64,000 nucleotides of DNA, taken from NCBI GenBank assembly GCA_964631605.1, contig CAZVYG010000002.1, forward strand, positions 81,698 to 145,697, read 5' to 3'. Below the pieces are notes generated by a model. That model was not told the origin of the DNA and made no database searches. It was given only the letters and a program-made list of their open reading frames with translations. The position numbers and the translations under genes are program-made. This stretch comes from JARKQH01 sp964631605. Its GTDB lineage: Bacteria > Verrucomicrobiota > Verrucomicrobiia > Limisphaerales > UBA8199. Below, piece after piece: positions 18,155-27,492 of the stretch; the stretch's first letter is position 1; each line of letters opens with the position of its first letter.

Positions 18155-18487
18155 CTAGCCGGCTACGCGGTCGAGGCTGGCCTTCAGGTCGCGCTTGCTG
18201 CGCAGGCCTCGCATTTGTTCCACCACCTGGCCGTTCTGGAAGAGCAAGAGGGTGGGGATGGCGGAGATGCCAAACTGGCCTGCCAGTTGTTGATTTTGCT
18301 CAACATCCACTTTGCCGATTCTCACCCGTCCGGCGTACTCGTCCGCCAATTCATCAAGGATGGGGGAAAGCATTTTGCACGGGCCGCACCATTCCGCCCA
18401 AAAATCCACCAGGATGGGTTTGGACGACTGCAGCACCTCCGCTCCGAAGTTATTCTGGGTCAGCGTAATAATGTTTGGCGAACTCAT
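18155..18487 (-). CDS. trxA: Thioredoxin
   Basis: Cytoplasmic disulfide reductase of 110 residues, the normal length. The active site is WAEWCGPCKM and the cis-Pro loop FGISAIPTLLLF; the N-terminal strand reads NIITLTQNNFGAEV. It is followed on the same strand by nothing obvious, and preceded by the Ala/Pro-rich membrane protein gene 70 bp upstream. Assignment is secure. Confidence 0.96.
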   Translation of the reverse strand: MSSPNIITLTQNNFGAEVLQSSKPILVDFWAEWCGPCKMLSPILDELADEYAGRVRIGKVDVEQNQQLAGQFGISAIPTLLLFQNGQVVEQMRGLRSKRDLKASLDRVAG

Positions 18488-18557
18488 AAATCAAAAGCCT
18501 GCGCGCGCTGCGGTTCAGGCCGCAGGCCAGGGTTTCCGCAAGGGCCCTGCCGAGCCC

Positions 18558-18992
18558 TCAGTGCGGGAGAATCCAGATCAGGTATGCGCTCGAGAACACG
18601 GCCGCGAGTCCGACGACTGCCGCCGCGACTGCCAGCGCGGTATCCAAGGTGCTGACGACCGGGGCGGCGGCCACAGGGGCCGGAGCGGCCCGTGGAGCCG
18701 GGGCGGCCGGGGTGGCGCGCGACAAGGCCGCTGGAGCGGCGGTGGCGCGAGGGGCGGCAGCGGCGACTGGCGCCGGGGCCGCAGCGGTGCTCAAAGCGGG
18801 CGCCGGAGCAGCGGCGGCCGCGGGGCCCCCGGCTGGTCCGCCGGGAGGCAGCGTTGGGAGTTTAATCGTGGGCGCGGCGGATGGTTTGGGCGGAAGATTA
18901 ATCCGGACGGTTTCTTTCTTGGGCTGAACCTTGCCGGTTTCTTTCTTCGGCGGCACCGCGCCGCTCGGAATATTGGGAATATTCTCTGCCAT
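18558..18992 (-). CDS. Ala/Pro-rich protein with C-terminal membrane anchor
   Basis: Function not recognised. The 144-residue product has a short basic N-terminal region with KKETGKVQPKKETVRINLPPKP, a long low-complexity Ala/Pro stretch (about residues 45-115) and one C-terminal membrane segment (TALAVAAAVVGLAAVFSSAY) ending LIWILPH. This layout suggests a cytoplasmic tail held at the inner membrane, or a periplasm-spanning linker in the opposite topology. It lies just upstream of trxA on the same strand and is probably co-transcribed. Confidence 0.7.
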   Translation of the reverse strand: MAENIPNIPSGAVPPKKETGKVQPKKETVRINLPPKPSAAPTIKLPTLPPGGPAGGPAAAAAPAPALSTAAAPAPVAAAAPRATAAPAALSRATPAAPAPRAAPAPVAAAPVVSTLDTALAVAAAVVGLAAVFSSAYLIWILPH

Positions 18993-19138
18993 AAAATTTC
19001 GTCTGGAATCAAACTAGGGCCGCGCCGGGACTGCTGTCAAACGGATTCCCAGGAAATTTGCGACCCGCCGCCATGCAGGCATTGGCTTGGGACGCGTCCC
19101 CAAGCCTGCCCGGCGAGTGAATCCCGCCAGCGGGCGAT

Positions 19139-21301
19139 CTATCGCGCGAGCCGGTAAAACTTTGCTGCATCGGCGACGGGAGCAACGACGACGTTATTGC
19201 TGTCCTGAACCTGGGCCGGAGCGGGATGGTTGGTCCAGCCGCCTGGAAGAGCGGCTGTCTCCTGGAGAGCAAATCCGACCGCTGAGGTCGGCCACCTCAG
19301 GTGAGCGGCCGCCCCTGCCAAGACGATGCTGAGCCATGGCGGGTTCGGCATCGCCGCGACCTCCTCTGAGTCGGGTCCGGCGCCGCCCGAGTTCACCGCC
19401 GTAACCACGTAGTAGCAGGGTGTGCCCGCAATCAAACCAGCATCGGTGTAGGCCGTCCCGGCGATGATCGGGGTAATGATCTCGTAAGGGCCGCGGCTCA
19501 GGTTGGCCCGTTTGACATTGTAACCGGTTGCGCCAGGAACGCTGTTCCAGGTCAAAGCCACCAGCCCGGGTCCGGGCACTGCGATCAGGCCGGTCGGCGG
19601 CGACGCCGGGCGGGGCACCAAGTTGGTCACGGTCACCTGCTGGAGGTAATAGCGGCTGTAGTTGGTCGAGTCCGAATCAAATGAGAAATGATACCCCCAG
19701 TTCCCGACGAATTCATCATCCACGATGACCCAGCTCAGAGTGTACCACTTGTCGCTCCCAGGAACGGAATTCCATCCGATGCCCTTCCGTCCCGTTGCCG
19801 ATTCATATTTCAGGTTGAAGCCGGGGTTGTCCGCGGGGGAGATTTTTCGCACGACGGCGCTGATCTTGATGGCCGCGCGCGTGTAGGAGAGAAAATTCGG
19901 GTCCACCGTGAAGGCCACGGCCGAGCCCTTGCTGCAGTCCCGCGCCGAAGAGCCAAAGACGCTGACAGCCGTCGAACTGGCGTCCGGGTTGAGTTGGTGC
20001 AAACCGGCTTCGATGTTGGGGCCGCCCAGGGTGACCGAGACCGCCGAGGCGCCCGAATAATCGCCGCCCCAGGGAAAGGGCCGAAGGCGGTTGGTCTCGG
20101 CTTGCGCCACGAGATGCGACGGCAAACCGATCACCAGGACCGGCGCGTTACTTAAAGAAAAAACCGATGATTGGATGAGGTGGCCGCCAACCGGATCCAG
20201 TATATCCACCCGTTGGCCAAAATCCACGTGGTTGGTTGAATTGGGCGGCGCCCAAGCCACCATGATGCTGGTGCTGGCGCCTTGGAAAACGAAGCCGTAA
20301 TTGCGGTCGTCGAGCAGGAGCCAGCCCCGCCAGTTCGGGTTGGGGCCCAGTTGAGCCACAAGGTTGCTCAGGGCGGTGTAGGCCGGCGTCGGGTGGCCGC
20401 CTGAATCGAGCAAGCCCATGGCATAGCCGCCCTCCTGGGCCTCAAACCACTGAATGCAACTCACCCCTTGCGCAATGCCCATGGCGTACACCTTGACCAA
20501 GTCCTGCGCCTGGGTCATCGCTGTGACCGGCCCCCCCAACTCCTCACCAATCTCGGTAAACCAGATTGGCACTTTCCATTTGGCCGGGTTCCGGGCGGCG
20601 AGCATTTTACGGAGGGTGGGCACGATACTCATGAAGAGCGCCTCCTGGCCCGAACGGAGGGTGCCGAGTACTTCATAGGGATGCACACAAATGTAGTCGA
20701 AGTGATCCGCGGCGCCGGCCTGGATCGCCTGTTCCAAATAGAGAATGTCCACGGAGGCAACGCTCAGGCCAATCCGAGCCTCGGGGTCCGCTGCTTTGGC
20801 GGCGAGGTAGGCATTGGTCACCACGCGGGCGTAATCCGCGGGCGTTCCCCCGGCGGCAAAGTTCTCCGGTTCATTCCAAACCTCCCAGTAGCGGACCCGC
20901 CCGGCCGCATGGTGGACCACATTCGACACATAAGTGAACCAGGCCGGGTAGTTGTTGGTCGGAAAGGTATGCGTGTTGGCATTCACCCATTGTGCATTGT
21001 AGAGGAACAGCCCGCTGAGGTTCAGCCGGTTGCTGGCGGCGGTGTTTAGCATCGAATCCATCAGGGACCAGTTCCACGTCCCCGCCGAAGGTTGGATTTG
21101 ATTCCACTCCGGAAAGACGCGCACCCACCTCACACCCGCCGCGGCCATTTTGGGCATCCAGGAAGCGTAAAGGCCGGACGCTTGCGCCGAGGACCCCACG
21201 CCAAAGGGATTGGCATCGTCGCCCGCCGCCCAAACCAGGCGGTGTGCGCAAGCCATCACCACCATGATCCAGCGAGCCCGTCGGCAAAACTCTAGGAGCA
21301 T
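19139..21301 (-). CDS. Secreted glycoside hydrolase (GH5/GH39-like) with FN3 domain
   Basis: Exported beta-glycosidase of 720 residues. After a signal peptide (ending near RLVWAAG) a TIM barrel opens with RWVRVFPEWNQIQPSAGTW. The clan A catalytic pair is visible: acid/base Glu in VWNEPENF (E144) and nucleophile in WFTEIGEELGG (E250). A beta-sandwich with carbohydrate-binding character follows, then a fibronectin type III domain (PTGLIAVPGPGLVALTWNSVPGATGYNV) and a C-terminal module (LRWPTSAVGFALQETAALPGGW to FYRLAR). I chose the ATG at 21301; a GTG lies four codons upstream. Exact family (GH5, GH39 or another clan A family) and substrate are open. Confidence 0.85.
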   Translation of the reverse strand: MLLEFCRRARWIMVVMACAHRLVWAAGDDANPFGVGSSAQASGLYASWMPKMAAAGVRWVRVFPEWNQIQPSAGTWNWSLMDSMLNTAASNRLNLSGLFLYNAQWVNANTHTFPTNNYPAWFTYVSNVVHHAAGRVRYWEVWNEPENFAAGGTPADYARVVTNAYLAAKAADPEARIGLSVASVDILYLEQAIQAGAADHFDYICVHPYEVLGTLRSGQEALFMSIVPTLRKMLAARNPAKWKVPIWFTEIGEELGGPVTAMTQAQDLVKVYAMGIAQGVSCIQWFEAQEGGYAMGLLDSGGHPTPAYTALSNLVAQLGPNPNWRGWLLLDDRNYGFVFQGASTSIMVAWAPPNSTNHVDFGQRVDILDPVGGHLIQSSVFSLSNAPVLVIGLPSHLVAQAETNRLRPFPWGGDYSGASAVSVTLGGPNIEAGLHQLNPDASSTAVSVFGSSARDCSKGSAVAFTVDPNFLSYTRAAIKISAVVRKISPADNPGFNLKYESATGRKGIGWNSVPGSDKWYTLSWVIVDDEFVGNWGYHFSFDSDSTNYSRYYLQQVTVTNLVPRPASPPTGLIAVPGPGLVALTWNSVPGATGYNVKRANLSRGPYEIITPIIAGTAYTDAGLIAGTPCYYVVTAVNSGGAGPDSEEVAAMPNPPWLSIVLAGAAAHLRWPTSAVGFALQETAALPGGWTNHPAPAQVQDSNNVVVAPVADAAKFYRLAR

Positions 21302-21346
21302 TGTTCGAGTCACCTGCCAAAACCTGCCCGAAGAATCGCCCAGGTG

Positions 21347-22258
21347 TCAATCGGCGGCCGGCGTTGGGTTTTGGGCCTTTGGGTTGGGCTTGATCTGGCG
21401 GGAGAAGCCGAGAGCCAAGCCCGTCACAATCGTCAGGCTGCCGAGGAGGTGGCCCCAATGAATCTGTTCTCCCAACCACAGCGCCGCAATGGGAACGCCG
21501 AAAATGGCCTGGGAAAAAACGGTGAGGGCCGCCAGGTTCACCGGGCACTCGCGAATCACGACAAACCAGACGCCGTAACCGACGGCCGTGCAAAGGATGG
21601 CCAGCCCGGCCAGCAATACCCAGGCGCTGGGCGGCAGCCGCCCCGCCGCCACCGCGGTTTGCGGGCCGTCAATAAGCAGGTTGCCCAGGGTGCCGACCCA
21701 CAGCGAGATGGCCAGCATCTTCATGACGCTGGCGCGCTGGACGATGGGTTTGCCCAGAACCGAGTAGCCAGCCTCGCAGATGAAAGATGAAATGAAGATG
21801 AGGCTCGCCGCCAGGCCGGTCCAACGGAAATCCGGGCGCCAGACCCCGTTGAGCAAGGCCACCCCCACCAGGCCGAGAATGAACCCGCCCAGCCGCCGGG
21901 GCCCGATGGGTTCGCGCAGAAATACCGCAGCCGCCACTGAAGTGAGCAGGGGTTCGACCGCCATCAGCACCGAGGAGTTGCCAGCGGTGCCCAGGTGGTT
22001 GCCGAGAACCTGGAGGCGCTGGCCGACGACATAGAGCATCAAGCCCATCAGCCCGGTAATCACCAGATGCCGCCCCCGCGGCGCCGCTCCCGGCAGCCAA
22101 CGCCAGACCAGGGCCAGGCAAAGCCCGGCCAAGCCAAATCGCAGGGTGACAATCCCCGCTGGTGACAAGCCATGCTGGTCCAGCACTTTGTAGGCGGAAT
22201 AAACTCCCGCCCAGAAAAAATTCATCACCAGCAAAAGAATTAAATAAAACGGCTTCAT
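21347..22258 (-). CDS. EamA-family (DMT) transporter
   Basis: Inner-membrane permease of 303 residues with ten predicted membrane segments formed by two EamA repeats. Repeat 1 includes FFWAGVYSAYKVLDQHG and repeat 2 begins ICEAGYSVLGKPIVQ. A conserved mid-protein Glu-Pro (MAVEPLLTS) is typical of metabolite exporters of this family. The substrate cannot be predicted; amino acids or nucleosides are common. It ends 46 bp upstream of the glycosidase on the same strand. Confidence 0.9.
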   Translation of the reverse strand: MKPFYLILLLVMNFFWAGVYSAYKVLDQHGLSPAGIVTLRFGLAGLCLALVWRWLPGAAPRGRHLVITGLMGLMLYVVGQRLQVLGNHLGTAGNSSVLMAVEPLLTSVAAAVFLREPIGPRRLGGFILGLVGVALLNGVWRPDFRWTGLAASLIFISSFICEAGYSVLGKPIVQRASVMKMLAISLWVGTLGNLLIDGPQTAVAAGRLPPSAWVLLAGLAILCTAVGYGVWFVVIRECPVNLAALTVFSQAIFGVPIAALWLGEQIHWGHLLGSLTIVTGLALGFSRQIKPNPKAQNPTPAAD

Positions 22259-22492
22259 CAGCGTCTAATGCCCACGGCGCACCACTTCGGTGCCGCACTC
22301 GCCCGAGCTCCCGGCGTCCCGCAAATGGCAGGCAAGCGGCCCAAAACAAAGCGGCTGGAGCCCGCCGAGGCAAGCATGGAATGCGCGCCGGCAAGGGCAC
22401 CATCGGGCTTGCCGGGTCCTGCCGGAGGCTGCTAAAGCGTTTGCACCGGGCGCTCCTGGCGGGTTAGAGTAATCTGGTTTGAAAGAGATTGA

Positions 22493-23782
22493 ATGAAAAG
22501 TGTAATCGTGGCCCTGGTGATATTCGGCGTGGGGTTCGGCGGCTATTCGGTCTGGAACTCCTGGCGCAAGAGCCAGGAAAACGCCGCGACTCCCGCGCGC
22601 CGCACCACTGCCGTTGTCGAATTGCGGGACATAGATTTTGCGGTGAACGCTGCGGGGGAAATCACTCCCGCCGAGCAGGTGTCGGTCCGGCCCGAAATCA
22701 ACGGCAAGATCGAGCTGTTGCCAGTGGACATCGGCGACCGCGTCAAGCGGGGGGATTTGCTGTTCAAGCTGGATGACAAGGAACTGCAGCAGCAGCGAGC
22801 CTCCAATCTGACGGATATCTCCCGCGCCAAGCTGGAGCTGGAAAAGGCCGAACGGGACCTGGAACGCGCCCGGCGTTTGCTGAGCGAGAAACTGATATCC
22901 CAGGAATTGTTCGATGACACCAAGACCCGGTTTGAGCTGGCCAAGGTGGCCTTGGAACGATCCGAGCGCGATCTGGCCATTGTGGAGGAACGGCTGACCA
23001 AAACGGAGGTTCGGGCGCCCTTCGACTGCACGGTGCTGACACGCCCGGTTTCCATCGGGCAGGCCGTCAGCGGCTCCGGCGGTTTTAACAGCGGCACCGA
23101 GGTGCTGACGATCGCCGACCTGAACGCGATGATTATCAACGCGCATGTCAACCAGGCCGACGTGCCGCGCCTCACCACGGGCCAGGAGGTGGAGGTGTCG
23201 GTGGAGGCGGTGGCGGGGCTGAAAGTAACGGGCGTGGTGGAGCGAATCGCTCCACAGGCGACCATCCGGAATAACATCAAGGGTTACTCGGCCCGGATTG
23301 TGTTGAAAAATGTGGATGCCCGCGTCCGCCCCGGCATGACGGCCAACATCAAGATTCCGGTGGCCTCCGCGGATAACGTGACGGCCGTACCGTTGGCTGC
23401 GGTGTTCACCGAGAAAAACCCCGATACGGGGCTGATGGAGCGGTTTGTGTATGTTCAACGCGGTGCCGGCTTCGAGAAGCGCACGGTGAAAGTGGGCGTG
23501 GCCGATTTCTTTTACGCGGAAATCCAGGAAGGTCTGACGGCAGGAGAGGTCGTCGCGCTGGAACTGCCCAAGGAGGAACGCGAAAAGAAAGCGCAGGCGC
23601 TGGCCAGTCAGAACTCCCGCGGCGAAGGGCGCGGTCCGGGCATCGCGTCCGGGCGCGGTCCCGAAGGGGCCGCAACCAATCGCGCGCCAGGGGCGCCGAC
23701 CGGAACGCCGACTGGCGGCGCATCCCCGGTGCAAGCCGGAGGGGGCGGCGGACCGCAACCCAAGGCGGCCGGCACGCGGTAG
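22493..23782 (+). CDS. MacA-like periplasmic adaptor (membrane fusion protein)
   Basis: HlyD/MFP-type adaptor of 429 residues linking an inner-membrane ABC pump to an outer-membrane channel. It has one N-terminal membrane anchor (VIVALVIFGVGFGGYSVW), a lipoyl-like half motif GEITPAEQVSVRPEINGKIE, an alpha-hairpin (LEKAERDLERARRLLSEKLIS), the second lipoyl half (TEVRAPFDCTVLTRPVSIGQAV) and a beta-barrel region. The C-terminal about 50 residues are a disordered Gly/Pro/Ala tail rich in GRGP and GAPTG. It is first in a four-gene efflux operon: ATPase 31 bp downstream, then two permeases. Confidence 0.92.
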   Translation: MKSVIVALVIFGVGFGGYSVWNSWRKSQENAATPARRTTAVVELRDIDFAVNAAGEITPAEQVSVRPEINGKIELLPVDIGDRVKRGDLLFKLDDKELQQQRASNLTDISRAKLELEKAERDLERARRLLSEKLISQELFDDTKTRFELAKVALERSERDLAIVEERLTKTEVRAPFDCTVLTRPVSIGQAVSGSGGFNSGTEVLTIADLNAMIINAHVNQADVPRLTTGQEVEVSVEAVAGLKVTGVVERIAPQATIRNNIKGYSARIVLKNVDARVRPGMTANIKIPVASADNVTAVPLAAVFTEKNPDTGLMERFVYVQRGAGFEKRTVKVGVADFFYAEIQEGLTAGEVVALELPKEEREKKAQALASQNSRGEGRGPGIASGRGPEGAATNRAPGAPTGTPTGGASPVQAGGGGGPQPKAAGTR

Positions 23783-23813
23783 GATTTCCAAGCTCGTTTA
23801 ACCGAGGAGTGCC

Positions 23814-24542
23814 ATGCCGCTTGTTGAACTTCGCAACGTGAGCAAAATCTACCGGCTGGGGGATGAGGAGATTCGCGCACTGGACGATGTGTCGCTGGAC
23901 ATCGAGGAGGGGGAGTTCATTTCGATTATTGGTCCGTCGGGCAGCGGCAAGTCCACGCTCATGCACATCCTGGGCTGCCTGGACTCGCCCACCCAGGGCA
24001 CCATCAAGCTGGATGGGATGATGATTCAAAACGCCAGCTCGCGAGAACTGGCGGCGATACGGAACCGCAAAATCGGGTTTGTGTTTCAGTTCTTCAACCT
24101 GCTGCCCAAACTCAACGTGTTGCAGAATGTCGAGCTGCCGATGATCTATAGCGGAATCTCCAGCAAGGAACGGCATCAACGCGCGCTGCGCGCGCTCGAG
24201 GCGGTGGACCTGGCCAACCGCGCCCGGCATCGGCCCAGCCAGTTGTCAGGCGGGCAGCAGCAGCGCGCCGCCATTGCGAGGGCTCTGGTCAACGATCCCC
24301 GAATCATATTCGCCGACGAGCCGACGGGAAATCTCGATTCTCACACCGGCGACGCCATTCTCCAACTTTTCCGCAAATTAAGCCAGGCCGGCCGGACCAT
24401 TGTTCTGGTGACTCACGACCCGGAGATTGCCGCGGTGACCCCGCGCCGGATCGAAATTCGGGACGGCAAGATTGCGACGAAGGTGGACCTGACCCTCGCG
24501 GGGTTGGATCGCCCGGCGGTTAAAGGAGTCTCCGTAAAATGA
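23814..24542 (+). CDS. MacB/LolD-type ABC transporter ATPase
   Basis: ATP-binding subunit of 242 residues. Walker A is GPSGSGKST, Q-loop FQFFNLLPKLNVLQNV, signature LSGGQQQRAAIARAL, Walker B IIFADEPTGNLD and switch His in VTHDPEIA. The closeness to LolD/MacB/FtsE-like ATPases and to the adjacent permeases indicates a mechanotransmission-type export system. A good ribosome site (gaggag at 23804-23809) precedes the ATG. Its stop overlaps the start of the first permease (ATGA), so the two are translationally coupled. Confidence 0.95.
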   Translation: MPLVELRNVSKIYRLGDEEIRALDDVSLDIEEGEFISIIGPSGSGKSTLMHILGCLDSPTQGTIKLDGMMIQNASSRELAAIRNRKIGFVFQFFNLLPKLNVLQNVELPMIYSGISSKERHQRALRALEAVDLANRARHRPSQLSGGQQQRAAIARALVNDPRIIFADEPTGNLDSHTGDAILQLFRKLSQAGRTIVLVTHDPEIAAVTPRRIEIRDGKIATKVDLTLAGLDRPAVKGVSVK

Positions 24543-25993
24543 AATCCGGCCCGGTCTTGCGCGCCCCCGAAGAGTTGCGGCATTCCTATGCCCAGCTTGG
24601 GATTACGCTGCTGGCCGGGATACGCGAGATTTGGGCGCACAAATTCCGCTCGTTGCTGACGATGCTGGGCATCATTCTCGGGGTGTCGAGCCTGGTGGCC
24701 ATGTCGGCCCTGGTGGCGGGCATGGAAAAGGGGGCCAAGGAATCACTGGTGGCAATTGGCGGCCTGGAGAAAGTTCGGGTCGAACCCCAGGATTTGCCGA
24801 TTGAACAACGGCACCTGACCGACCAGGCCGTAGGAATTACGATCAACGACGTTTACGCGCTGGATCACAGCGCGCCGCTCATTACCAAGCTCTCGCCGGA
24901 AATGCGGCTGCCGGCAACGCTGTCCGCCAATGGCAAGACCTATCGTCCGTGGCTCTGTGTCGGCGTGTGGCCCGTGGCCCTGGAGATGAGCGAGCATGTC
25001 ATCGCCCATGGCCGGATGATCACCGCACTGGACGACGAGCTGGCGCGCAACGTTTGCGTGATCGGCACCGCCACCCGGGACGAGTTGTGGGGCGCCCCGG
25101 AAAAAGTGGGGCGGGAAATCATCCCCCTGGGCGAAACGGTTTATGTCAACGGCGTGCCGTTTACCGTCGTGGGCATGTTTCAGCATTACGAAAGTGAGCA
25201 GGAGCGCAAGGCGCGCGAGCTGGAAAAGCTGCAACCCGAACCGACCCCCGGCACGGGGGTGGCGCGTGATCGCGGACACAGCGGACGGCGGCGCGGCAAT
25301 TTTGTCTTCCGCCTGAAAAACTCCACGGTTTACATGCCCCTGAACACGGCTTGGATGAAATTCCGCTCGGGCATTTCCCTCACTGGATTCGGCTCGAGTT
25401 TCCAGCCTGTGGGGGGGGCCGGCGGCGCAACGGGTGATCCCCGCTTGTCCTCCCTGGAACTCAAGGTCCACAGCGTGGACCTGCTGCCGGAGGCGCTGCA
25501 GCAAGCGCGCAACGTGCTGATGAGCACGCACAAGGGGATTGAGGATTTCTCGTTCCGGACCCAGGAGGACTGGGCGGAGCAGATTCAGATTTTTGTGAAG
25601 AATGCCCGGCTCAGCGGCGGGCTGATCGCGGGCATCAGCCTGCTGGTGGGAGGCATCGGCATCATGAACATCATGCTCGCCAGCATTTCCGAGCGCGTCC
25701 GCGAGATCGGCATCCGCAAGTCCGTCGGGGCGGCCACGGCAGACATTTTCGTGCAGATTCTGGTCGAATCGGTGGTCATCGCGATTTTGGGCGGTCTGGC
25801 GGGGCTGGCCACCTCGTTTGCATTGGTTCGTCTGATCGGCTCGTTTTCGCCGACGGAGAACGCCCCGATCGTTCAGGTGGGCAGCCTGCTGCTGGCGTTC
25901 AGCTTCAGTGTGGCGGTGGGGGTTCTGGCGGGCATCTTCCCCGCCGTCAAAGCCGCCCGGCTCAACCCGATTCAGGCGTTGCGTTATGAATAG
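24539..25993 (+). CDS. MacB-like ABC permease 1
   Basis: Permease of 484 residues with the MacB topology: an N-terminal membrane helix (FRSLLTMLGIILGVSSLVAM), a large periplasmic domain of about 300 residues, and three C-terminal helices starting with VGGIGIMNIMLASISERVREIGIRK. The periplasmic domain includes a Gly/Arg-rich loop (about residues 230-255) probably disordered. It lacks a fused ATPase; the separate ATPase gene overlaps its start. It is closely related to the next permease, which argues for a heterodimeric pump. Confidence 0.93.
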   Translation: MKSGPVLRAPEELRHSYAQLGITLLAGIREIWAHKFRSLLTMLGIILGVSSLVAMSALVAGMEKGAKESLVAIGGLEKVRVEPQDLPIEQRHLTDQAVGITINDVYALDHSAPLITKLSPEMRLPATLSANGKTYRPWLCVGVWPVALEMSEHVIAHGRMITALDDELARNVCVIGTATRDELWGAPEKVGREIIPLGETVYVNGVPFTVVGMFQHYESEQERKARELEKLQPEPTPGTGVARDRGHSGRRRGNFVFRLKNSTVYMPLNTAWMKFRSGISLTGFGSSFQPVGGAGGATGDPRLSSLELKVHSVDLLPEALQQARNVLMSTHKGIEDFSFRTQEDWAEQIQIFVKNARLSGGLIAGISLLVGGIGIMNIMLASISERVREIGIRKSVGAATADIFVQILVESVVIAILGGLAGLATSFALVRLIGSFSPTENAPIVQVGSLLLAFSFSVAVGVLAGIFPAVKAARLNPIQALRYE

Positions 25994-26014
25994 GCATTTC
26001 CAAGCGCCCGCCCC

Positions 26015-27373
26015 ATGACCCTCTTCAACACCATCGCCGTCGGGCTGAAGGAAATCTGGGCGCACAAATTCCGCTCGCTGCTGACCATGCTGGGCATCAT
26101 TCTGGGCGTGGCCAGCCTGGTCGGAATGGCCGCCATCATCAAGGGCATGGAGAACGGCATGAAGGAAACCATGATCGCGATGGGCGGGGCGGACAAAGTG
26201 CTGCTGGAGCAACAGGACCTGCCGGTCGAACAGGAACACCTCGCTGACCAGGCTCCCGGCAAGACCATGGCTGACGTGGAGTCGCTGCGCCAAAGCGCCC
26301 CCCTGCTCCGGCTGGTTTCACCCGAAATGGCCGTCAACAACGTGGTCCTGAGCCGCGGCGACAAGATGAGCATTCCCAGCGAATGTGTCGGCGTCTGGCC
26401 GGCGGTGCTGGACATGAATCTGCACACGCTCCAGTACGGACGTTTTTTCACCGACCTGGACGAGGAGCAGGCCAACCCCGTTTGCGTGATTGGAACCGGA
26501 ATTCGCGATGAGTTGTTCGGCGCCCCCGAGGAGGTCGGGCGGGAAATCATCCCCCTGGGCGAGACCATCTTCATCAATGGTCAGCCCTTTACCGTTGTCG
26601 GCATGTTCGAGCGCTACGAAGGCGAACAAGAGCGAAAACTGCGCGAGGCCGCCGCCCGAAATCCCCAGCCGGCCCAGGCCGGTCCAAATCGGATGCGCGG
26701 GTTTGGCCGGCGGGGGGGAGGCTGGGCGTTCCAGCGCAAGAACATGACCATTTATATGCCCCTGAACACGGCCTGGATCCGCTTTCGCGCGGCCGGGGAC
26801 CGGGATGGCATTCCCGACCCGCGGCTCAGCGACATTGATTTGAAGGTGGTGAACCTGGAGGAACTGGAGCCCGCCTTGCAACAGGCGCGCAACGTGCTGA
26901 TGCTGTCGCATCGCGGGATCGAAGACTTCGGCTTTCGCACGCAGGAGAACCAACTGGACACCATCAATCAACAGATCCGGAACGCGCGGATGAGCGGGGG
27001 CATCATCGCGGCGATCAGCCTGCTGGTAGGGGGGATTGGCATTATGAACATCATGCTGGCGAGCATTAACGAGCGGATTCGCGAGATCGGGATTTGCAAA
27101 GCGGTTGGCGCGACCGGCCTGGCCATCTTTACCCAGGTGCTGATCGAAAGCATCGTGATCGCGTTGCTGGGCGCCGCCCTCGGCGTGGTGACTTCGTACG
27201 GATTTGTGCGGGTGCTGGAGTTGATTACTCCAACGGCCAACGCACCCGTCATTACACCGCAAGCCATGGTGATCGCCGTCGCTTTCAGCGCCGCGGTCGG
27301 AATCTTTGCGGGATTGTTTCCGGCCTGGAAGGCCGCGCAGTTACATCCGATTCAAGCCCTGCGCTACGAGTAG
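26015..27373 (+). CDS. MacB-like ABC permease 2
   Basis: Permease of 452 residues, a clear paralogue of the preceding one: shared blocks include WAHKFRSLLTMLGIILGV, REIIPLGET, MPLNTAWxxFR, LQQARNVLMxxHxGIEDF and LLVGGIGIMNIMLAS. Topology is one N-terminal helix, periplasmic domain, three C-terminal helices, ending IQALRYE like its partner. It starts 21 bp after the first permease. One ATPase plus two non-identical permeases suggests an asymmetric transporter; a tandem duplication is the likely origin. Substrate unknown. Confidence 0.93.
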   Translation: MTLFNTIAVGLKEIWAHKFRSLLTMLGIILGVASLVGMAAIIKGMENGMKETMIAMGGADKVLLEQQDLPVEQEHLADQAPGKTMADVESLRQSAPLLRLVSPEMAVNNVVLSRGDKMSIPSECVGVWPAVLDMNLHTLQYGRFFTDLDEEQANPVCVIGTGIRDELFGAPEEVGREIIPLGETIFINGQPFTVVGMFERYEGEQERKLREAAARNPQPAQAGPNRMRGFGRRGGGWAFQRKNMTIYMPLNTAWIRFRAAGDRDGIPDPRLSDIDLKVVNLEELEPALQQARNVLMLSHRGIEDFGFRTQENQLDTINQQIRNARMSGGIIAAISLLVGGIGIMNIMLASINERIREIGICKAVGATGLAIFTQVLIESIVIALLGAALGVVTSYGFVRVLELITPTANAPVITPQAMVIAVAFSAAVGIFAGLFPAWKAAQLHPIQALRYE

Positions 27374-27456
27374 GCTGCCAACCGCGCCGGGTTTGGGCCA
27401 GCAAGGCGGCGGCTGTGTGCGAGGGGCGAGGGAGGGTTTTTTGCGCGGCGGTGGAC

Positions 27457-27485
27457 TTGCCCGGCGTGGGGTCGGGGTTTAGGCT
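27457..27485 (+). promoter_or_regulatory. Candidate promoter of aldo/keto reductase gene
   Basis: TTGCCC at 27457-27462, 17-base spacer, TAGGCT at 27480-27485, and seven bases to the ATG at 27493. The boxes are weak, but the geometry is the same as at dusB and fur. Confidence 0.35.
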
Positions 27486-27492
27486 GAAGCCG

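Noticed and set aside
22265..23791. 508-residue minus-strand frame opposite the MFP gene
   Set aside because: No recognisable domain, and the opposite strand encodes a complete adaptor.
24743..26293. 516-residue minus-strand frame across the permeases
   Set aside because: Lies wholly opposite well-supported MacB genes and lacks any domain signal.
27094..27492. Upstream extension of the aldo/keto reductase
   Set aside because: Overlaps the second permease in another frame; the barrel starts at 27493.
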